A DNA stretch of 64,000 bases from Terebella lapidaria (lineage: Eukaryota; Annelida; Polychaeta; Terebellida; Terebellidae), in the NCBI GenBank assembly GCA_949152475.1, contig OX424569.1:20001170-20065169 (forward strand), written 5' to 3'. A model generated the notes under the pieces. It made no database searches. It was not told the DNA's origin and saw only the letters and a list, made by a program, of their open reading frames with translations. Of this stretch, positions 39,901 through 45,891 are shown one piece after another. The first letter of the stretch is position 1. Every line of letters starts with the position of its first letter. A program made the position numbers and the translations under genes.

Positions 39901-42900
39901 TGAAGTAAAACATGTGTGAAATTTTCTAAATCCAAAAAAATTTTCACTGGCCAAAAAAAAAATTTTTTTTCTTGCTGGAAATGGCTCAAAACGAATAGTG
40001 ACTTGATTTGAGACGAAAAAATTTTTTTTCGCCGACCCATCAAAAAATCAAAATGGCCGCCACACGCAGACCGGCGATTCAAGGGCAACAAAACTTATAC
40101 ACATCATAGAGGTAAATGAAGGGAATGTTTTGAAACAAAAATCTCAAAATTGATCAGACAGTTTTTGAGAAAATGGCCATCAATGTCCAAAATTGGCCAT
40201 TTTTCGACCAAAAAAGGTCGTTTTGACCTTCCAAGGTCATTGAAGGTCAATTTCAAGGTCATCACTCAAACCGCAATATATGATTTCCCATTTGAATGTG
40301 CCAATACTTAGGCTCTATCTTCAAGTGTTGTATGAGTTTACTCCGCAGAGCTCCCATTATGAAGGAAAATTGGGTGAAATTTTCCAAGTCCCAAAAATTT
40401 TTCAATGGGCCAAAAAAAATTTTTTTTTTTTTTGCTGGAAATGGCTCAAAATGAATAGTGACTTGATTTGGGTCAAAATTTTTTTTTTTCGCCGACCCGT
40501 CAAAAAATCAAAATGGCCGCCACTCGCAGACCGGCGATTCAAGGGCAATGAAACTTATAAACGTCATTAGGTACATGAGAGGAATGTTTTGAAACAAAAA
40601 TCTCAAAACTGATCAGACAGTTTTTGAGAAAATGGCCACCAAAGTCCAAAATTGGGAAATTTTCGTCAAAAATGGCCACCAAATAGGCAAAAACGATTCA
40701 ATCAAGAAAATTAAAAAAAGTCTTTAGATACTGGCCCAAGGTATATTCTGACAAATTTATGGGGGAATTCATCATGTCAAAAAAAAGTTACAGACCCGGA
40801 CGGACGACGGACGCCGGACGAAAAACCACGACAATAGCTTATCAGCCCAAAGGGCCGGTAAGCTAAAAATCCCAGTAAATCCGACTTTAGGCTTAAACCA
40901 TGGTTAGGGGCTATTTTCAGCTTTATTCCCCCTAAGCTCTCCCCATAAACCCCCTGGGTTTGCCCGGAAGGACAGATATTTCGCCATTTAGACCACTATA
41001 GCTCATCTCTGATGAGCTAAAAAGCGTGCCAAGTGAATACATGCAAAAGAATAACTTGGAAGTCAATCTCTCAAGAAAAAAATAAGTAAATATGTAACAA
41101 GATGTACCGTATTCGCGCGCATACAGTCGCATGTGCGTATAGTCGAAGGTGTGCGTATATTTCGAATATACGCACATGTGCTTGTGGTTGAAAAAAAATC
41201 AAAATCAAGAATGACAGTAAAAAATTTTTGATCGCAAGATCATCGGTTCCATGTCATGTGCTTGACTGATTTCATGCAATCGTGACTTCGTCAGTTCGTG
41301 TCAATCGCGGCTGTGTCCGCGGTCAATGGATTGCAAACTGTCAAATAAGTTGTGATGTTGATTGCCTAATTACGGTTGAGTGTAATTGACACTTGTGATT
41401 TCGTTTGACATCTTATGATCGGGATGTGTCATTTCTGTTCATGGTTGTGAAATAAACATCTTGAAAAGCCCTTGTTTCGTTCGTGTTTGTGATGTTTACC
41501 GCCCAGCAGGAAGTTGCCATTTTTCTAGCAAGTACTCATTAATATTCATGAGCTGATTCACATTCCAACCAATCAAAAGTTACCTTTCAAAACGAATCAG
41601 CCAATGGTGAAAGGCCAGATATGACATCATAAAAATCCCACCAATCAGGCTGTTCGTTTCACTTTCTTCTTCCAAGTGACATGTGGATTTGTTTTGAAAT
41701 AGCAACGAACCAAACAACAAATTATATTTGTTCCCGAAGTCCCAACAGCTTCATACAACAATAGATTATACATCATGCATATACACCAACACAAGTACCG
41801 ATGTCTGAATTCATTGTGCACCAAACCATGTAATTGCAATTGACGAGTCGGCGGTTTTGACAATCGTGTCGGCCTCGTATAACTGTCAAACTATCTGAGC
41901 CTGATCAGAGGGATATGCAGTCAACCCCTTATCGAAAACGATCGCACATGTGCGTATGTACGAAATATTTTTCAAATTATAAGTGGCCTAAAACAAGCAA
42001 ATTTCAGATAAACGCACATGCGACTGTATGCGCGCGAATACGGTATGTAAACAAAATTCTGAATAACTAATTGCTGCCTTCTAGCTCTAACCCTCAAGGC
42101 CATACTGAAAATAAATGTCCGGCGCATCAGTGTGCCAACCCGGGTCATACTATATATACCGTATTGGGCCTAATAGTAGAGCGCTTCCTCTTTTCCCCAG
42201 GAAACCTTGTAATTTACTTCATATCTTTCTAATGAAATCCACATATTTATGACATTTGAATCATACCAAAGGGGATTGGAGGCTATAGGTATATTATTCA
42301 GTGATTTTCTTATATTTGATCTCAAATTTGACCTCATTTCTGCGCACACTGCTGCAGATCTTGCCTTGGCTCTCCGTGCTTCTATTAGGACCATGACGGT
42401 ACTTGCCTCTAGAGATAAATCTAATCCATCATTCACCGCTGATATTCCCTCATGACCCTAGCTTACAAACATTTATCTATCATCCAACACTCACCTTATC
42501 GTTTTGGGCAAGGTGTTGGAACATGTTTTCTACTGTCCAGTGGGGGATGTCACAGTTCGATACAGTTCCCCAGCGACCGGCAGCTTCAACTGAATGGATC
42601 CAAACTTCTATTTGTAAAGGATTTAGCCTGAGTGGCCACTTTCAATCGATGAATGAACAGATAGTGTCCTTTTCTTTGATTAATGATAACAGAATATTGA
42701 TAACATTGCCTTTGAAAGTCATGTATATATACAATATATCAATTATATATCACATGTATGAATTATCATGATAATTTTAACTTGCAACAAACATTTTCCT
42801 GAATTTTGATACGTTTAATAACGATTTATTTTTATGTGAACATGTGTACATACCAACAGGCCCAGAGGTTTTTCGACAACACAAAGGTCGCTCACACTTA

Positions 42901-45891
42901 GCATTAGCACCAACAGTGTATTGGAAGTCTATGTGTAAGTCAGAAATTTGTAAAACGCGAATTGTGTTCTTTGGGGAGTCCTGAAAATAGATAACAAAAA
43001 ATTAGCCCAAGGGCTAAGAAAGGTTACTGGACAATATATATTCAAGATATTACCCTTTTGTCCCATGACCTTGAAAATAAGGTCATTGGTCAATTCAAGA
43101 ACACGAGAATGTTCAGCATATATCGTTTCTAGTATGTCCACAATTGATTCCTAAGCTGTAACGTCAATCATAAGTGAGATATTAACCATTTTGTGATCTG
43201 ACCTTAAAAATGAGGCAAAGGTCAGGTTCAAAATCATGAGAATATTCACCATACTGGGTATATCATTTCCTCTATGTTCACAATTAATTCCTACAACGAC
43301 AACGGACCAAAGGTCCGGTAACCTAAAATTATGGTGCTTATTTGATTCGCAATATAGCGAGGCAGAACTGAAATTATCATCCGCAAACCAAAAAAATTAG
43401 CCCAAGGGCTAAGATAGGTTACCGGACAATTTTGGTTTCAAGCATTGTAGGTGACATATGATTTTGAGATTTACCAGTGAAGGTCATCTTTGTGAATCTC
43501 AATGTCACCATCAGGTATGCTGCATATGACTTCGTATACATGTTCATAATACAAACATATAAGTTTTATCAACAAGTATTTCGTGTGTTGAGGCCAATTT
43601 CAGATTTTGAAATTCGCCCTTCAAGGTCTTTAAGGTCAAGTTAAAAAAATGTGAAAAAAAAAAATGTGCCATTTATACATGACTTTTTTACAGGCTTATA
43701 CACAATCCTAACCTGTATGTGCAAAAGTTTATGCTTCAGAGGCCACTTTCAAGATTTCAAGTCAGACATTTAGCACTCAAGGTCATCCAAGGTCAAAATC
43801 AAGTTCATCATTAGTTGTTCCATATATGACTTCCTATATGTTCATAATGCAAACTGAAGCTCTATCTACATGCATTTCATCTGTAGAGGCAAATTTGGGT
43901 ATTTTTTCACCCAAAAATGGCTGTTTTGACCTTTCAAGGTCATCAAAGGTCAAATTCAAGGTCCCCTCCCCAATCGCTATATATGACTTCCTATTTGAAA
44001 GTGCCAATATCTAAGCTCTATCTTCAAGCGTACTATGAGTACAGTCCTGGCAGCTCCCATTATGAGGGAAAAAAGTGCCGAATATTTTTTAAGTCCAAAA
44101 CTTTTTTCAAAGGGTGAACAATTTTTTTTGTCTAGAAATGACCCAAAATGAATAGTAACGCGATTTGGGGCAAACAAAATTTTTTTCGCCGACCCGTCAA
44201 AAATTCAAAATGGCCGCCACACGGAGACCGGTGATTCAAGGGCAACAAAACTTATAGACATCATAAAGGTACATAAAGGGAATATTTTGAAACAATAATC
44301 TCAAAACTGATCAGACAGTTTTCGAGAAAAGACAGTCCAGGTGCAAATTTGAGCATTTCTCGACCCAAAAATGGCTGTTTTGACCTTTCAAGGTCATCCA
44401 AGGTCAAATTCAAGGTCACCATACAAGTCGCCATATATGACTTTCCATTTGAAAGTGCCAATATCTAAGCTCTATCTTCAAGTGTTCTATGAGTACAGTC
44501 CCGGCAGCTCTCATTATGAAGGAAAAAAGTGCCGAAAATTTTGTCCAAAATTTTTTTCAAAGGGTGAAAAAAATTTTTTGTCTAGAAATGACCCAAAATG
44601 GATAGTAACGCGATTTGGGACCAAAAAAATTTTTTTCGCCGACCGTCAAAAATTCAAAATGGCCGCCACACGGAGACCGGCGATTCAAGGGCAACAAAAC
44701 TTATACACATCAGAAAGGTACATAAGGGGAATCTTTTGAAACAAAAATCTCAAAACTGATCAGACAGTTTTTGAGAAAATGGCCGCCAAAGTCCAAAATT
44801 GGTCAAAAATGGCCGCCATTTTGAGAAAAATGCGAAAATCAAAAAACTAAAAAATAACCCCGTCTTGAAATATTTTTAGGCAACTTTGTGCAAAATTTCA
44901 GGAAAATCCGCCTGTAAACTTTAAAGATAAAAATGTGGACGGACGACGGACGCCGGACGCCGGACGACAGACGGACGACGGACGCAACGCGACGTCAATA
45001 GGTTATCGGACCATAGGTCCGGTAACCTAAAAAAGGGCATTTTTTTTTTACAAAATCAAAAAGGCATTTCTGCTGATGCGCATTCTTAGTATTCAATGAG
45101 TTTAGTACCAATTAGTATTGAAGAAAACTTTACATCATAATTAATCATTTATATCATAACATTTACGTTGTGAAACCAACTGCAATATCTTACATCAATA
45201 AAATGATGGCGCGGTTTGTCGGAAGAGTTGGACTTTGGAGGCAAGGTTATATTCCACAGCTCATATGGATTGTAGAATTTCGCACATGTCGGCCCGAAAA
45301 GGAGACCACAAACTTCGCTGGGACTGAAGGCAAGTCGATCTACCACTGTCAGCACCTCAGCCTGATTAGTAAATGACACAGAGCCTACAGCAAATGAAAA
45401 AAGCAGTAAGCCAAGAAAAAAAAAGTAAAATTTCTTGTAGTTTCCTATACATTGTATATACATGTATATGGTTCAAGAGATACAATCTTGACTGAAATCC
45501 AATACTGTACCTTGAAGAGCTTGACGATCCCATCACATATATCATCCTGTTCTATCTTGAGGAATTTGCAAAGTTCATCAAGTGCCACTGCAACTTTATC
45601 CTCCTTCAAGTAAAAACCTGTCTGTATCAGCCACACGACAGACTTACACAAATCACATGTTTTTCTGCCACCAACATTCTTCAAATGAGTCTTGAATTCA
45701 GAAACTATTCGTTTGGAATCTTGTAACCGTTCTGCGAAATGTTGACTTTGACGACTGCTGGAAAACTCCGAATTTTGCGACATTTGTTGAACAACAGTAT
45801 TTCTTGTTTCACGGCTGATGAATTTAGCTGAAGTCCCGAGAATCACAGCCAAGAAAAGTTGGATAAAAATCACGCAAAAAGCAGTCGACAT
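3876..45891 (-). CDS. SMPD1: Acid sphingomyelinase gene, exons 1-6 (5' part; 3' exons outside window)
   Basis: Acid sphingomyelinase cleaves sphingomyelin to ceramide and phosphocholine in lysosomes or after secretion. I traced six exons on the minus strand by similarity to the known protein order: signal peptide, saposin B domain, proline-rich linker, then the N-terminal half of the metallophosphoesterase domain. The lengths are 381, 168, 127, 95, 170 and 111 bp (1052 bp, about 350 codons). All junctions have GT-AG ends and matching phases (0, 0, 1, 0, 2). Metal-ligand motifs seen in order are SDLH, WTGD and GNHE. The later GHIPPG and HTH motifs are not in the window, so the gene should continue past the left edge. 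No break is seen in the six exons. Introns 4 and 5 are crowded with mobile elements. The SMPD1 assignment is strong; a closely related paralogue cannot be excluded. Confidence 0.93.
3964..4035 (-). repeat. 36 bp tandem duplication of the exon 6 splice acceptor
   Basis: Two perfect 36 bp copies (3964-3999 and 4000-4035), each holding the acceptor TTTCTATAG plus the first coding bases of exon 6. Use of the upstream acceptor would start the exon at 4022 and add 12 codons in frame with no stop, repeating FPPPYIT. The duplication is read directly; alternative splicing is inferred. Confidence 0.9.
4036..4692. other. Ordinary intron 5 sequence
   Basis: No gene or repeat boundary is seen here except that bases 4041-4075 have a diverged inverted counterpart at 13264-13300. 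SMPD1 intron 5 covers 3987-20761 on the minus strand. Confidence 0.6.
4693..5303. mobile_element. MITE family C, left part (Tc1/mariner-like ends)
   Basis: It starts after TA with CCGTATTTATTCAATTAGTT, the same terminal repeat as the full copy at 21176-21812. The body contains CGCCAGGTGGCAG at 4861 and again at 4904. The 3' end is interrupted by B1 at 5304. A matching right terminus lies at 13165-13210. Confidence 0.75.
5304..8548 (+). mobile_element. Family B Helentron-like element B1, with nested family A
   Basis: The left end is AACTAGACGTCAAGGCC, then GATGCCTTGGAGGCATTTCG; the right end is the hairpin AAGGCATTTC-tgcc-GAAATGCCTT followed by AA. The core has about seven units of 148 bp (5380-6400, with CTAGGGCGACGAGTCCG and GTTTCGCTCTACGACGCACC). 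A family A element is inserted at 7069-8484. No coding capacity. Confidence 0.8.
7069..8484 (+). mobile_element. Family A element nested in B1
   Basis: It runs from TTAGGCCAAAAGCCG and AGGTTACCGGACAAT to AGTCCGGTAACCTA. Its core is tandem units carrying GAGGTCAAAGGTCAAATTCA and TTCAAGGTCA. It sits in an A-rich tract of B1, so both flanks read poly-A. Confidence 0.8.
8549..11129. other. Intron 5 sequence without recognised genes
   Basis: Short open frames (for example 9304-9489 and 9482-9781) show no domain and no splice context. There is a poly-C run near 10540 and a CTCF-like TCGCCAGATGGCGCAC at 9387. No RNA gene is seen. Confidence 0.6.
11130..11950 (-). mobile_element. Family A and A' element ends, minus orientation, 5'-truncated
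   Basis: On the plus strand it begins with AGGTTACCGGACC and its hairpin, and about 60 bases later carries a second hairpin, AGCTTACCGGCCC / GGGCCGATAAGCT, marking the A' subtype seen also at 40866. The body is the inverted A 3' region and about two core units. The 5' subterminal repeat is missing. It looks like one 3' end inserted into another. Confidence 0.65.
11951..13164. other. AT-rich intron 5 sequence
   Basis: Very AT-rich; no supported gene, RNA gene or repeat boundary. The 12679-12906 minus open frame has no recognisable features. Confidence 0.6.
13165..13210. mobile_element. Right terminus of MITE family C
   Basis: TAGCTGTTCGAACTAATTGA and AATACGG followed by TA match the right end of the copy ending at 21812. 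It may be the displaced other end of the copy at 4693, or an independent fragment. Confidence 0.65.
13264..13375. repeat. Diverged copy of the exon 6 boundary sequence
   Basis: TTGGAACCTATAGAAACAAA followed by CAGTGACGTAAGGGGG, then a weaker second unit, resembles the 36 bp repeat at 3964-4035. The preceding bases (GCAGAAATCAAATTGCAC) match the reverse complement of 4050-4075. It is too diverged to code. Confidence 0.55.
14119..18508 (+). mobile_element. Family A element in B2, itself hosting another A
   Basis: It begins TTAGGCCAAGGGCC with AGGTTACCGGACAAT and ends GGTCCGGTAACCTAA. Its 3' part breaks at 15279 within an A-rich stretch (after TATCAAAAAGAAA) and resumes at 18231 with GTTACTGAACAGATTTTGAG. 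Its own core covers 14200-15100. Confidence 0.78.
15280..18230 (+). mobile_element. Family A element nested inside family A, long 134 bp satellite core
   Basis: It begins TTAGCCTAATGGGCTA with AGGTTACCGGAG and ends at the hairpin GGTTATCGGACC-ata-GGTCCGGTAACC. The core (about 15330-17800) has roughly 18 tandem units of about 134 bp. Each holds TGACCTTGAAAATG, AGGTCAAAGGTCAAATTCAA and TCAAGGTCA, plus TCATTTCCTATATGTTCACA. It is the longest array in the window. Confidence 0.8.
18645..20298 (+). mobile_element. Family A element near the 3' end of B2
   Basis: It begins TTAGCCCAAGGGCTAAG with AGGTTACCGGACAAT and ends CAAAGGTCCGGTAACCTAA. About nine core units of roughly 134 bp (18700-19850) are more diverged than those at 15.3-17.8 kb, suggesting an older insertion. 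Confidence 0.78.
20351..20761. other. Unique intron 5 sequence next to exon 5
   Basis: No repeat or gene is recognised. Its 3' boundary on the plus strand is the exon 5 donor. Confidence 0.6.
20762..20931 (-). CDS. SMPD1: SMPD1 exon 5: WTGD and GNHE metal-binding motifs
   Basis: 170 bp. The acceptor is TTTGTCAG; the exon ends in phase 2 before GTGAGT. It encodes FDYILWTGDLPSHADW, then VYSALGNHEGIPVN, aligning with human FDMVYWTGDIPAHDVW and VYPAVGNHESTPVN. The Asp of GD and the Asn-His of GNHE are catalytic metal-site residues of this family, and all are present. The exon is an island between B2 and MITE C. Confidence 0.95.
21176..21812. mobile_element. MITE family C, full-length copy
   Basis: 637 bp flanked by TA on both sides. 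The terminal inverted repeats are CCGTATTTATTCAATTAGTT and the inverse, ending ACTAATTGAATAATTACAG. No coding capacity. TA target and short TIRs suggest Tc1/mariner or pogo mobilisation (inferred). It lies in SMPD1 intron 4. Confidence 0.82.
21815..23512. other. Intron 4 sequence without recognised genes
   Basis: Open frames at 22605-22931 and on the minus strand at 22676-23346 have no family resemblance. A CTCF-like TGCCCTCTAGTG lies at 22450. A possible SINE is listed separately. Confidence 0.55.
22765..22920 (+). repeat. Possible tRNA-derived SINE-like dimer
   Basis: CTGGGTTCGTATTGTATCAG at 22772 and CTGGGTCGGTATTTCTCCAG at 22868 are related, B-box-like and each followed by CGCTCAC. TGGCCCAGTGG at 22820 resembles an A box. 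No tail or target duplication was found. Confidence 0.3.
24073..25492. repeat. 710 bp higher-order repeat within the B3 array
   Basis: Five 148 bp units, one shortened, recur as a block: sequence at 24073-24782 is nearly the same as 24783-25492, including the shortened unit at 24360 and 25070. This indicates a recent block duplication by unequal exchange. Confidence 0.85.
25807..26689 (+). repeat. 5' LTR of the Gypsy-type element
   Basis: 883 bp, with a TATA box (GTATAAAA, 26383-26390) and a poly-A signal (AATAAA, 26619-26624). Short terminal inverted repeats are TATCACC / GGTGATA rather than the usual TG/CA. A primer-binding-like TGGTGGAGAACTCCGG follows at 26694. Confidence 0.92.
26723..27321 (+). 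pseudogene. gag-like region, first part (fossil)
   Basis: It begins near MASPSNNDP and contains a retrotransposon-gag capsid-like stretch (WFDNFIIYGKIKKWTDEEQL; FILGLRPNIR). The region is interrupted by the TTA-flanked DNA element. Confidence 0.8.
27322..28713. mobile_element. Non-autonomous Harbinger-like DNA transposon
   Basis: 1392 bp flanked by TTA (27319-27321 and 28714-28716). The terminal inverted repeats are GGCCACACCAATTTATAAAG and the inverse, ending CTATATATTGGTGTGGCC; similarity extends about 30 bp. A 3 bp TTA target fits PIF/Harbinger. No transposase is seen; the interior is AT-rich. Confidence 0.8.
28717..29269 (+). pseudogene. gag-like region, second part with zinc knuckles (fossil)
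   Basis: It contains a coiled-coil-like segment (LSAAVAELQATQKDILQHVQ), a basic stretch, and two CCHC-type knuckles, CTRCGKFHNENQC and CYRCQRFGHIQAMC, then Asn/Pro/Gln-rich tandem repeats. Confidence 0.85.
29309..30274 (+). CDS. Retropepsin-like protease region (fossil element)
   Basis: An aspartic protease domain with ALVDSGAFISCI and the flap partner MILGVDFL. It overlaps the pol frame for about 56 bases, an arrangement for which Metaviridae commonly use frameshifting. Confidence 0.88.
   Translation: MPRSNQCLRDRPQTNHNPVESPSTNQTVTMAALDFKQAVNSISVRLNNLRVKALVDSGAFISCIQESLYKSAGFAKSFPREQSSLTAIQGVTGSRLPVMGKTTIPITINRLSVIHTFYIVPDLTWPMILGVDFLTEQRAQISWEENILQIQNGLTATELISSTAPGPHASHVSLVRACTDITIDPRTEIIIPGKTSKPQLPNKSPDAHTCCVEPFSSLTSKHNLLGARCLTTNTGNIPCRLLNPTNSAVHIKANDLIAKLIPLHHAESYISTAICDSNVQDINNTTATTHSQTKTTQLASDISFDLSQSDLNTQAVKIPVQ
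30219..33536 (+). CDS. pol: RT, RNase H, integrase, chromodomain (fossil element)
   Basis: An open frame of 1105 codons. Reverse transcriptase has FAVDYRKLN, LPFGLTASP and YVDD (about residues 201-204). RNase H has LYTDAS. Integrase has the HHCC zinc site (CLTCQQAK), a DDE core (HMDFLE near 677, TDRG near 739) and a GPY module (WTGPYYI). The last about 60 residues form a chromodomain (RHYLVKWAQQGV, SSWEPSTTIPDELIRHF). Confidence 0.95.
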   Translation: MIFHNQTLIHKLSKFLCSNRQVFAKDISELGCTTLYEHEIDTGDAAPIKQRFYRTTPKAREEIDKQVDEMLKHDIIEKSFSQWQSPVVLVKKKNGEYRFAVDYRKLNTVTKPMSYPIPRFDDMFDCIAEQKATIFSVMDLTSGFWQVPLHPKTRDKSAFVCHSGCYSFKRLPFGLTASPLVFSMVMNEALRDLNWKTTLIYVDDLLCISKSFDEHLDHLQQIFDKLNQAGLKLKPSKCHFAAKQVSYLGHTISKDGISVNKDKIAVVESFPRPKTQHDVRVFTGLCQFYRKFIKNYSKVAAPLNNLLKKDVKFSWTSECEQAFKELKTLLTTAPILAYPDFSRPFILYTDASTRAIGYILGQKNDKGQEIVIAYGGRSLHKCEKNYPITHLEGLALVEGIKHFHIYLTGRKFTAYVDHSALKSLQTNTKFTGRLGRWAILLQSYQFDIIHKPGLQHTNVDALSRRDYPELPDTTVTTATPVLTEEKKVMEYVLTYSNTSDNNQSDSAHISLVDSQSNMTDISQQPPLDLKQLQRQDPELKPYIDYITNSDLPVDTKLARKIIMEAPEFLLSNDTLFHMYYPKGKGHKSDRVLKQLAVPKSLREDVLLSYHDSLVGGHQGIERTYHHIRQKYYWPNMFKDIEYYVKSCLTCQQAKTPKQPRKAPLHPLPSTDVFSRLHMDFLELKKTKSGYRYVLLIVCAFSKWCEAFPLKTQESSEVARILYDEIICRYGAPRSILTDRGQSFMAKLINDLCKIFQINKIATSSYHPQTNAACEHMNSMIAQTLRAYCEKDQDNWPQILQSIMLAYRTTPAIDSTNYSPYFLVFGREPVLPIDTTLIPQDNAPMTISGHLQKIIHNHEVSREIARKNIEQAKQRYKAQYDKKAKDPSYHIGDRVWLYCRKVPKSLKPKLLQRWTGPYYICQKFDNHTYKLRKCQDNKLVRSLVHSNRLKPYVDPDARPLRCPNMFKDDMQNLNSEEISDCSSDEDEPQAPQSTTPKGDTDAKGKVETPKGDRKDRQTVRPQNQTKQSTAHHSQPQSETRTIDRLLKSAIIRGERHYLVKWAQQGVRSSWEPSTTIPDELIRHFHINKTLQGRKRKRPLQSRHNFT
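33763..36219 (+). CDS. F-type envelope-like region (fossil element)
   Basis: The open stretch is preceded by a 3' splice-site-like ACTTTCAG at about 33762, consistent with spliced env expression known in errantivirus-like elements. Features are a hydrophobic leader, a basic site followed by a fusion-peptide-like AVLPFVSSLGKYLFG, cysteine-rich ectodomain and two hydrophobic segments (FSYLMLAFAIVTTLVVIYLF; LIVLGFLILQLILFLIY). It resembles the baculovirus F / Gypsy Env family. Confidence 0.85.
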   Translation, partial: GFWTLLLLLILALSQVEGKGSQFIHRVNYGVLFQRQALLNNAQQHWVHTFEIKLPNAEDLTFHPPEALWTYVQGQPDYMKATLNDIERMRALITVMTQNITDEISSLIPEHNPQLDNDNRTTRAVLPFVSSLGKYLFGFSTEDDLLLLQSHMKDMIKQTSKVTNSIKLEAEQFHSFATTANKRMDNAMTAIEMNNHLISQVADDFHLSLEKYNYASSTVLRLFINEVQAVMHLSKSLTDFQTGIHLLLSRQLSPYLITVPTLQDMLQQVSQHLGTNFPNFHIANMHPAYYYRSHNLLYSRYQDSLFITVHIPVIPATESFILYQVLTFPVPVNNTHNYTTQVQTLPTHFAVTENLQTFMELDHLYIQQCHGVQVLHCPIFNPQQLLSDPTCTSALFLGNKSLIHHHCDFHFQNTKHVPFALQLATGRFLISQANTIILACPGKPVDAYPPCKYCILSIPCKCSLRADSIHIAPRLTNCLSSKHDISIVYPTNLALLHQFFSMAEISYIHPETTFDKPLNFTIPHFKLFNNSLSQVLAVDQKTRLKLNRVAQHAKAAETVYTSPSDLILDGKWLSNDGSFWSTNIFSYLMLAFAIVTTLVVIYLFYRLHTLSVALTVLMKATKAQATASTPHLIWQPATQLPPPSPTLPLCECAGYTQTIMLIVLGFLILQLILFLIYCIYRSLKSVSHTTLNLEITNGYHCLHFHLLSLPFCPTDWQVQASCNVDKLELKSLWPYALSFDWNDMQILCLRQTTVPFNLQLPKFINVNPLTAFRLKRLFSTPFYAHLYFQHHNSIEYISPRPKTDPTNKLYPTLPSTSP
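36220..37134 (+). other. Non-coding stretch between env and 3' LTR
   Basis: About 0.9 kb, AT-rich, with repeated CAATGTTTCGTTTTC-like and TATTCAATG motifs. No open frame worth calling. Confidence 0.6.
37135..38017 (+). repeat. 3' LTR of the Gypsy-type element
   Basis: 883 bp, same length as the 5' LTR, and I see no difference between them on reading. It is preceded by a short purine-rich stretch (GGGAAGA). Confidence 0.92.
38554..39662 (+). mobile_element. Family B element B4, uninterrupted short copy
   Basis: It starts AACTAGACGTCAAGGCC and ends with an A-rich tract, TCTGCTAAAACCATAAAG and AATGCCTTAA. Only about two 148 bp units. It gives the clean B layout used to interpret the nested copies, including GGTGGCATATGAACC, the counterpart of the Gypsy insertion site. 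Confidence 0.8.
39663..40866 (+). mobile_element. Family A' element, 5'-truncated
   Basis: Two repeats of about 470 bp (AATATATGATTTCCCATTTG at about 39820 and 40275; AATGGCCGCCAC) then a CGGACGACGGACG run and the A' hairpin AGCTTATCAGCCC-aaa-GGGCCGGTAAGCT followed by AAAA. The left end abuts B4. Confidence 0.65.
40867..41021 (+). mobile_element. Hairpin-ended repeat fragment (type D2)
   Basis: It ends TAGCTCATC-tct-GATGAGCTA followed by AAAAG at 40999-41021. Internal text (TTTTCAGCTTTATTCCCCCT) also occurs near 668 in the first A copy. Confidence 0.5.
41107..42043. mobile_element. TA-flanked MITE with CpG-rich terminal repeats
   Basis: 937 bp between TA dinucleotides. The TIRs are CCGTATTCGCGCGCATACAG then TCGCATGTGCG, and the inverse at the right end, over 30 bp and nearly perfect. 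No coding capacity. Probably mobilised by a pogo/Tc1-type transposase (inferred). Confidence 0.85.
42495..42589 (-). CDS. SMPD1: SMPD1 exon 4: AGxWG and CD motif region
   Basis: 95 bp. The acceptor is ATTCAG, the donor AAG followed by GTGAGT. The first two bases complete the codon begun in exon 3. It encodes AGRWGTVSNCDIPHWTVEN, aligning with the GAGYWGEYSKCDLPLRTLE region of human ASM, and ends in phase 0, matching exon 5. Intron 3 is only 264 bases, whereas intron 4 is about 21.6 kb. Confidence 0.9.
42854..42980 (-). CDS. SMPD1: SMPD1 exon 3: start of the metallophosphoesterase domain
   Basis: 127 bp, starting after TATTTTCAG and ending in phase 1 before GTATGT. It encodes VLQISDLHIDFQYT, in which the Asp and His of SDLH are the first metal ligands of the calcineurin-like phosphoesterase fold, then CERPLCCR, matching the conserved PLCCR of ASM. 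It has no in-frame ATG, so a simple ORF search misses it. A family A mobile element begins only about 21 bases upstream of the acceptor. Confidence 0.92.
43002..43327 (+). mobile_element. Short family A element adjoining SMPD1 exon 3
   Basis: About 325 bp with both A ends (TTAGCCCAAGGGCTAAG; GGACC-aaa-GGTCCGGTAACC) and about two core units. It lies in intron 2, with its left end about 21 bases from the exon 3 acceptor. Confidence 0.8.
43330..45080 (+). mobile_element. Remnant of a family B element containing a complete family A (43397-45030)
   Basis: B-like scraps flank the A copy: GCAAACCAAAA before it and AAGGCATTTCTGCTGA after. The A copy has full ends, TATATGACTTCCTAT-type units, two repeats of about 400 bp with AATGGCCGCCACACGGAGAC, then a (GACG)-rich run and the hairpin. 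It fills most of SMPD1 intron 2. Confidence 0.7.
45194..45361 (-). CDS. SMPD1: SMPD1 exon 2: end of saposin domain and linker
   Basis: 168 bp, phase 0 at both ends. The acceptor is AATCAG and the donor GTAAGA. It encodes the last saposin helix and the hallmark FSPSEVCGLLFGPTC, then WNITLPP, which aligns with human LSPSEACGLLLGSTC and WNISLP. A competing acceptor 23 bases upstream (GCTGTAG) would not keep the frame with exon 1, which is why I chose this one. The exon ends in a basic, histidine-rich stretch (KPRHHFID) just before the catalytic domain. Confidence 0.92.
45511..45891 (-). CDS. SMPD1: SMPD1 exon 1: signal peptide and saposin B domain
   Basis: The exon starts at ATG (complement of 45889-45891) in an AAAATGT context. 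Residues 1-22 form a hydrophobic signal peptide. The saposin B domain begins near residue 76 with CDLCKSVVWLIQTGF and continues through LCKFLKIEQDDICDGIVKLF; its cysteine pattern fits the lipid-presenting saposin fold fused to the enzyme in ASM. The exon ends with AAG before a GTACAG donor, phase 0. A plausible 3' splice site (TTTTACTTTCAG) lies about 40 bases upstream of the ATG, so there may be a 5' UTR intron. Confidence 0.9.

Noticed and set aside
45194-45383. Alternative start of SMPD1 exon 2 at an upstream acceptor (GCTGTAG)
   Set aside because: It would break the phase with exon 1 and add residues absent from the family alignment.
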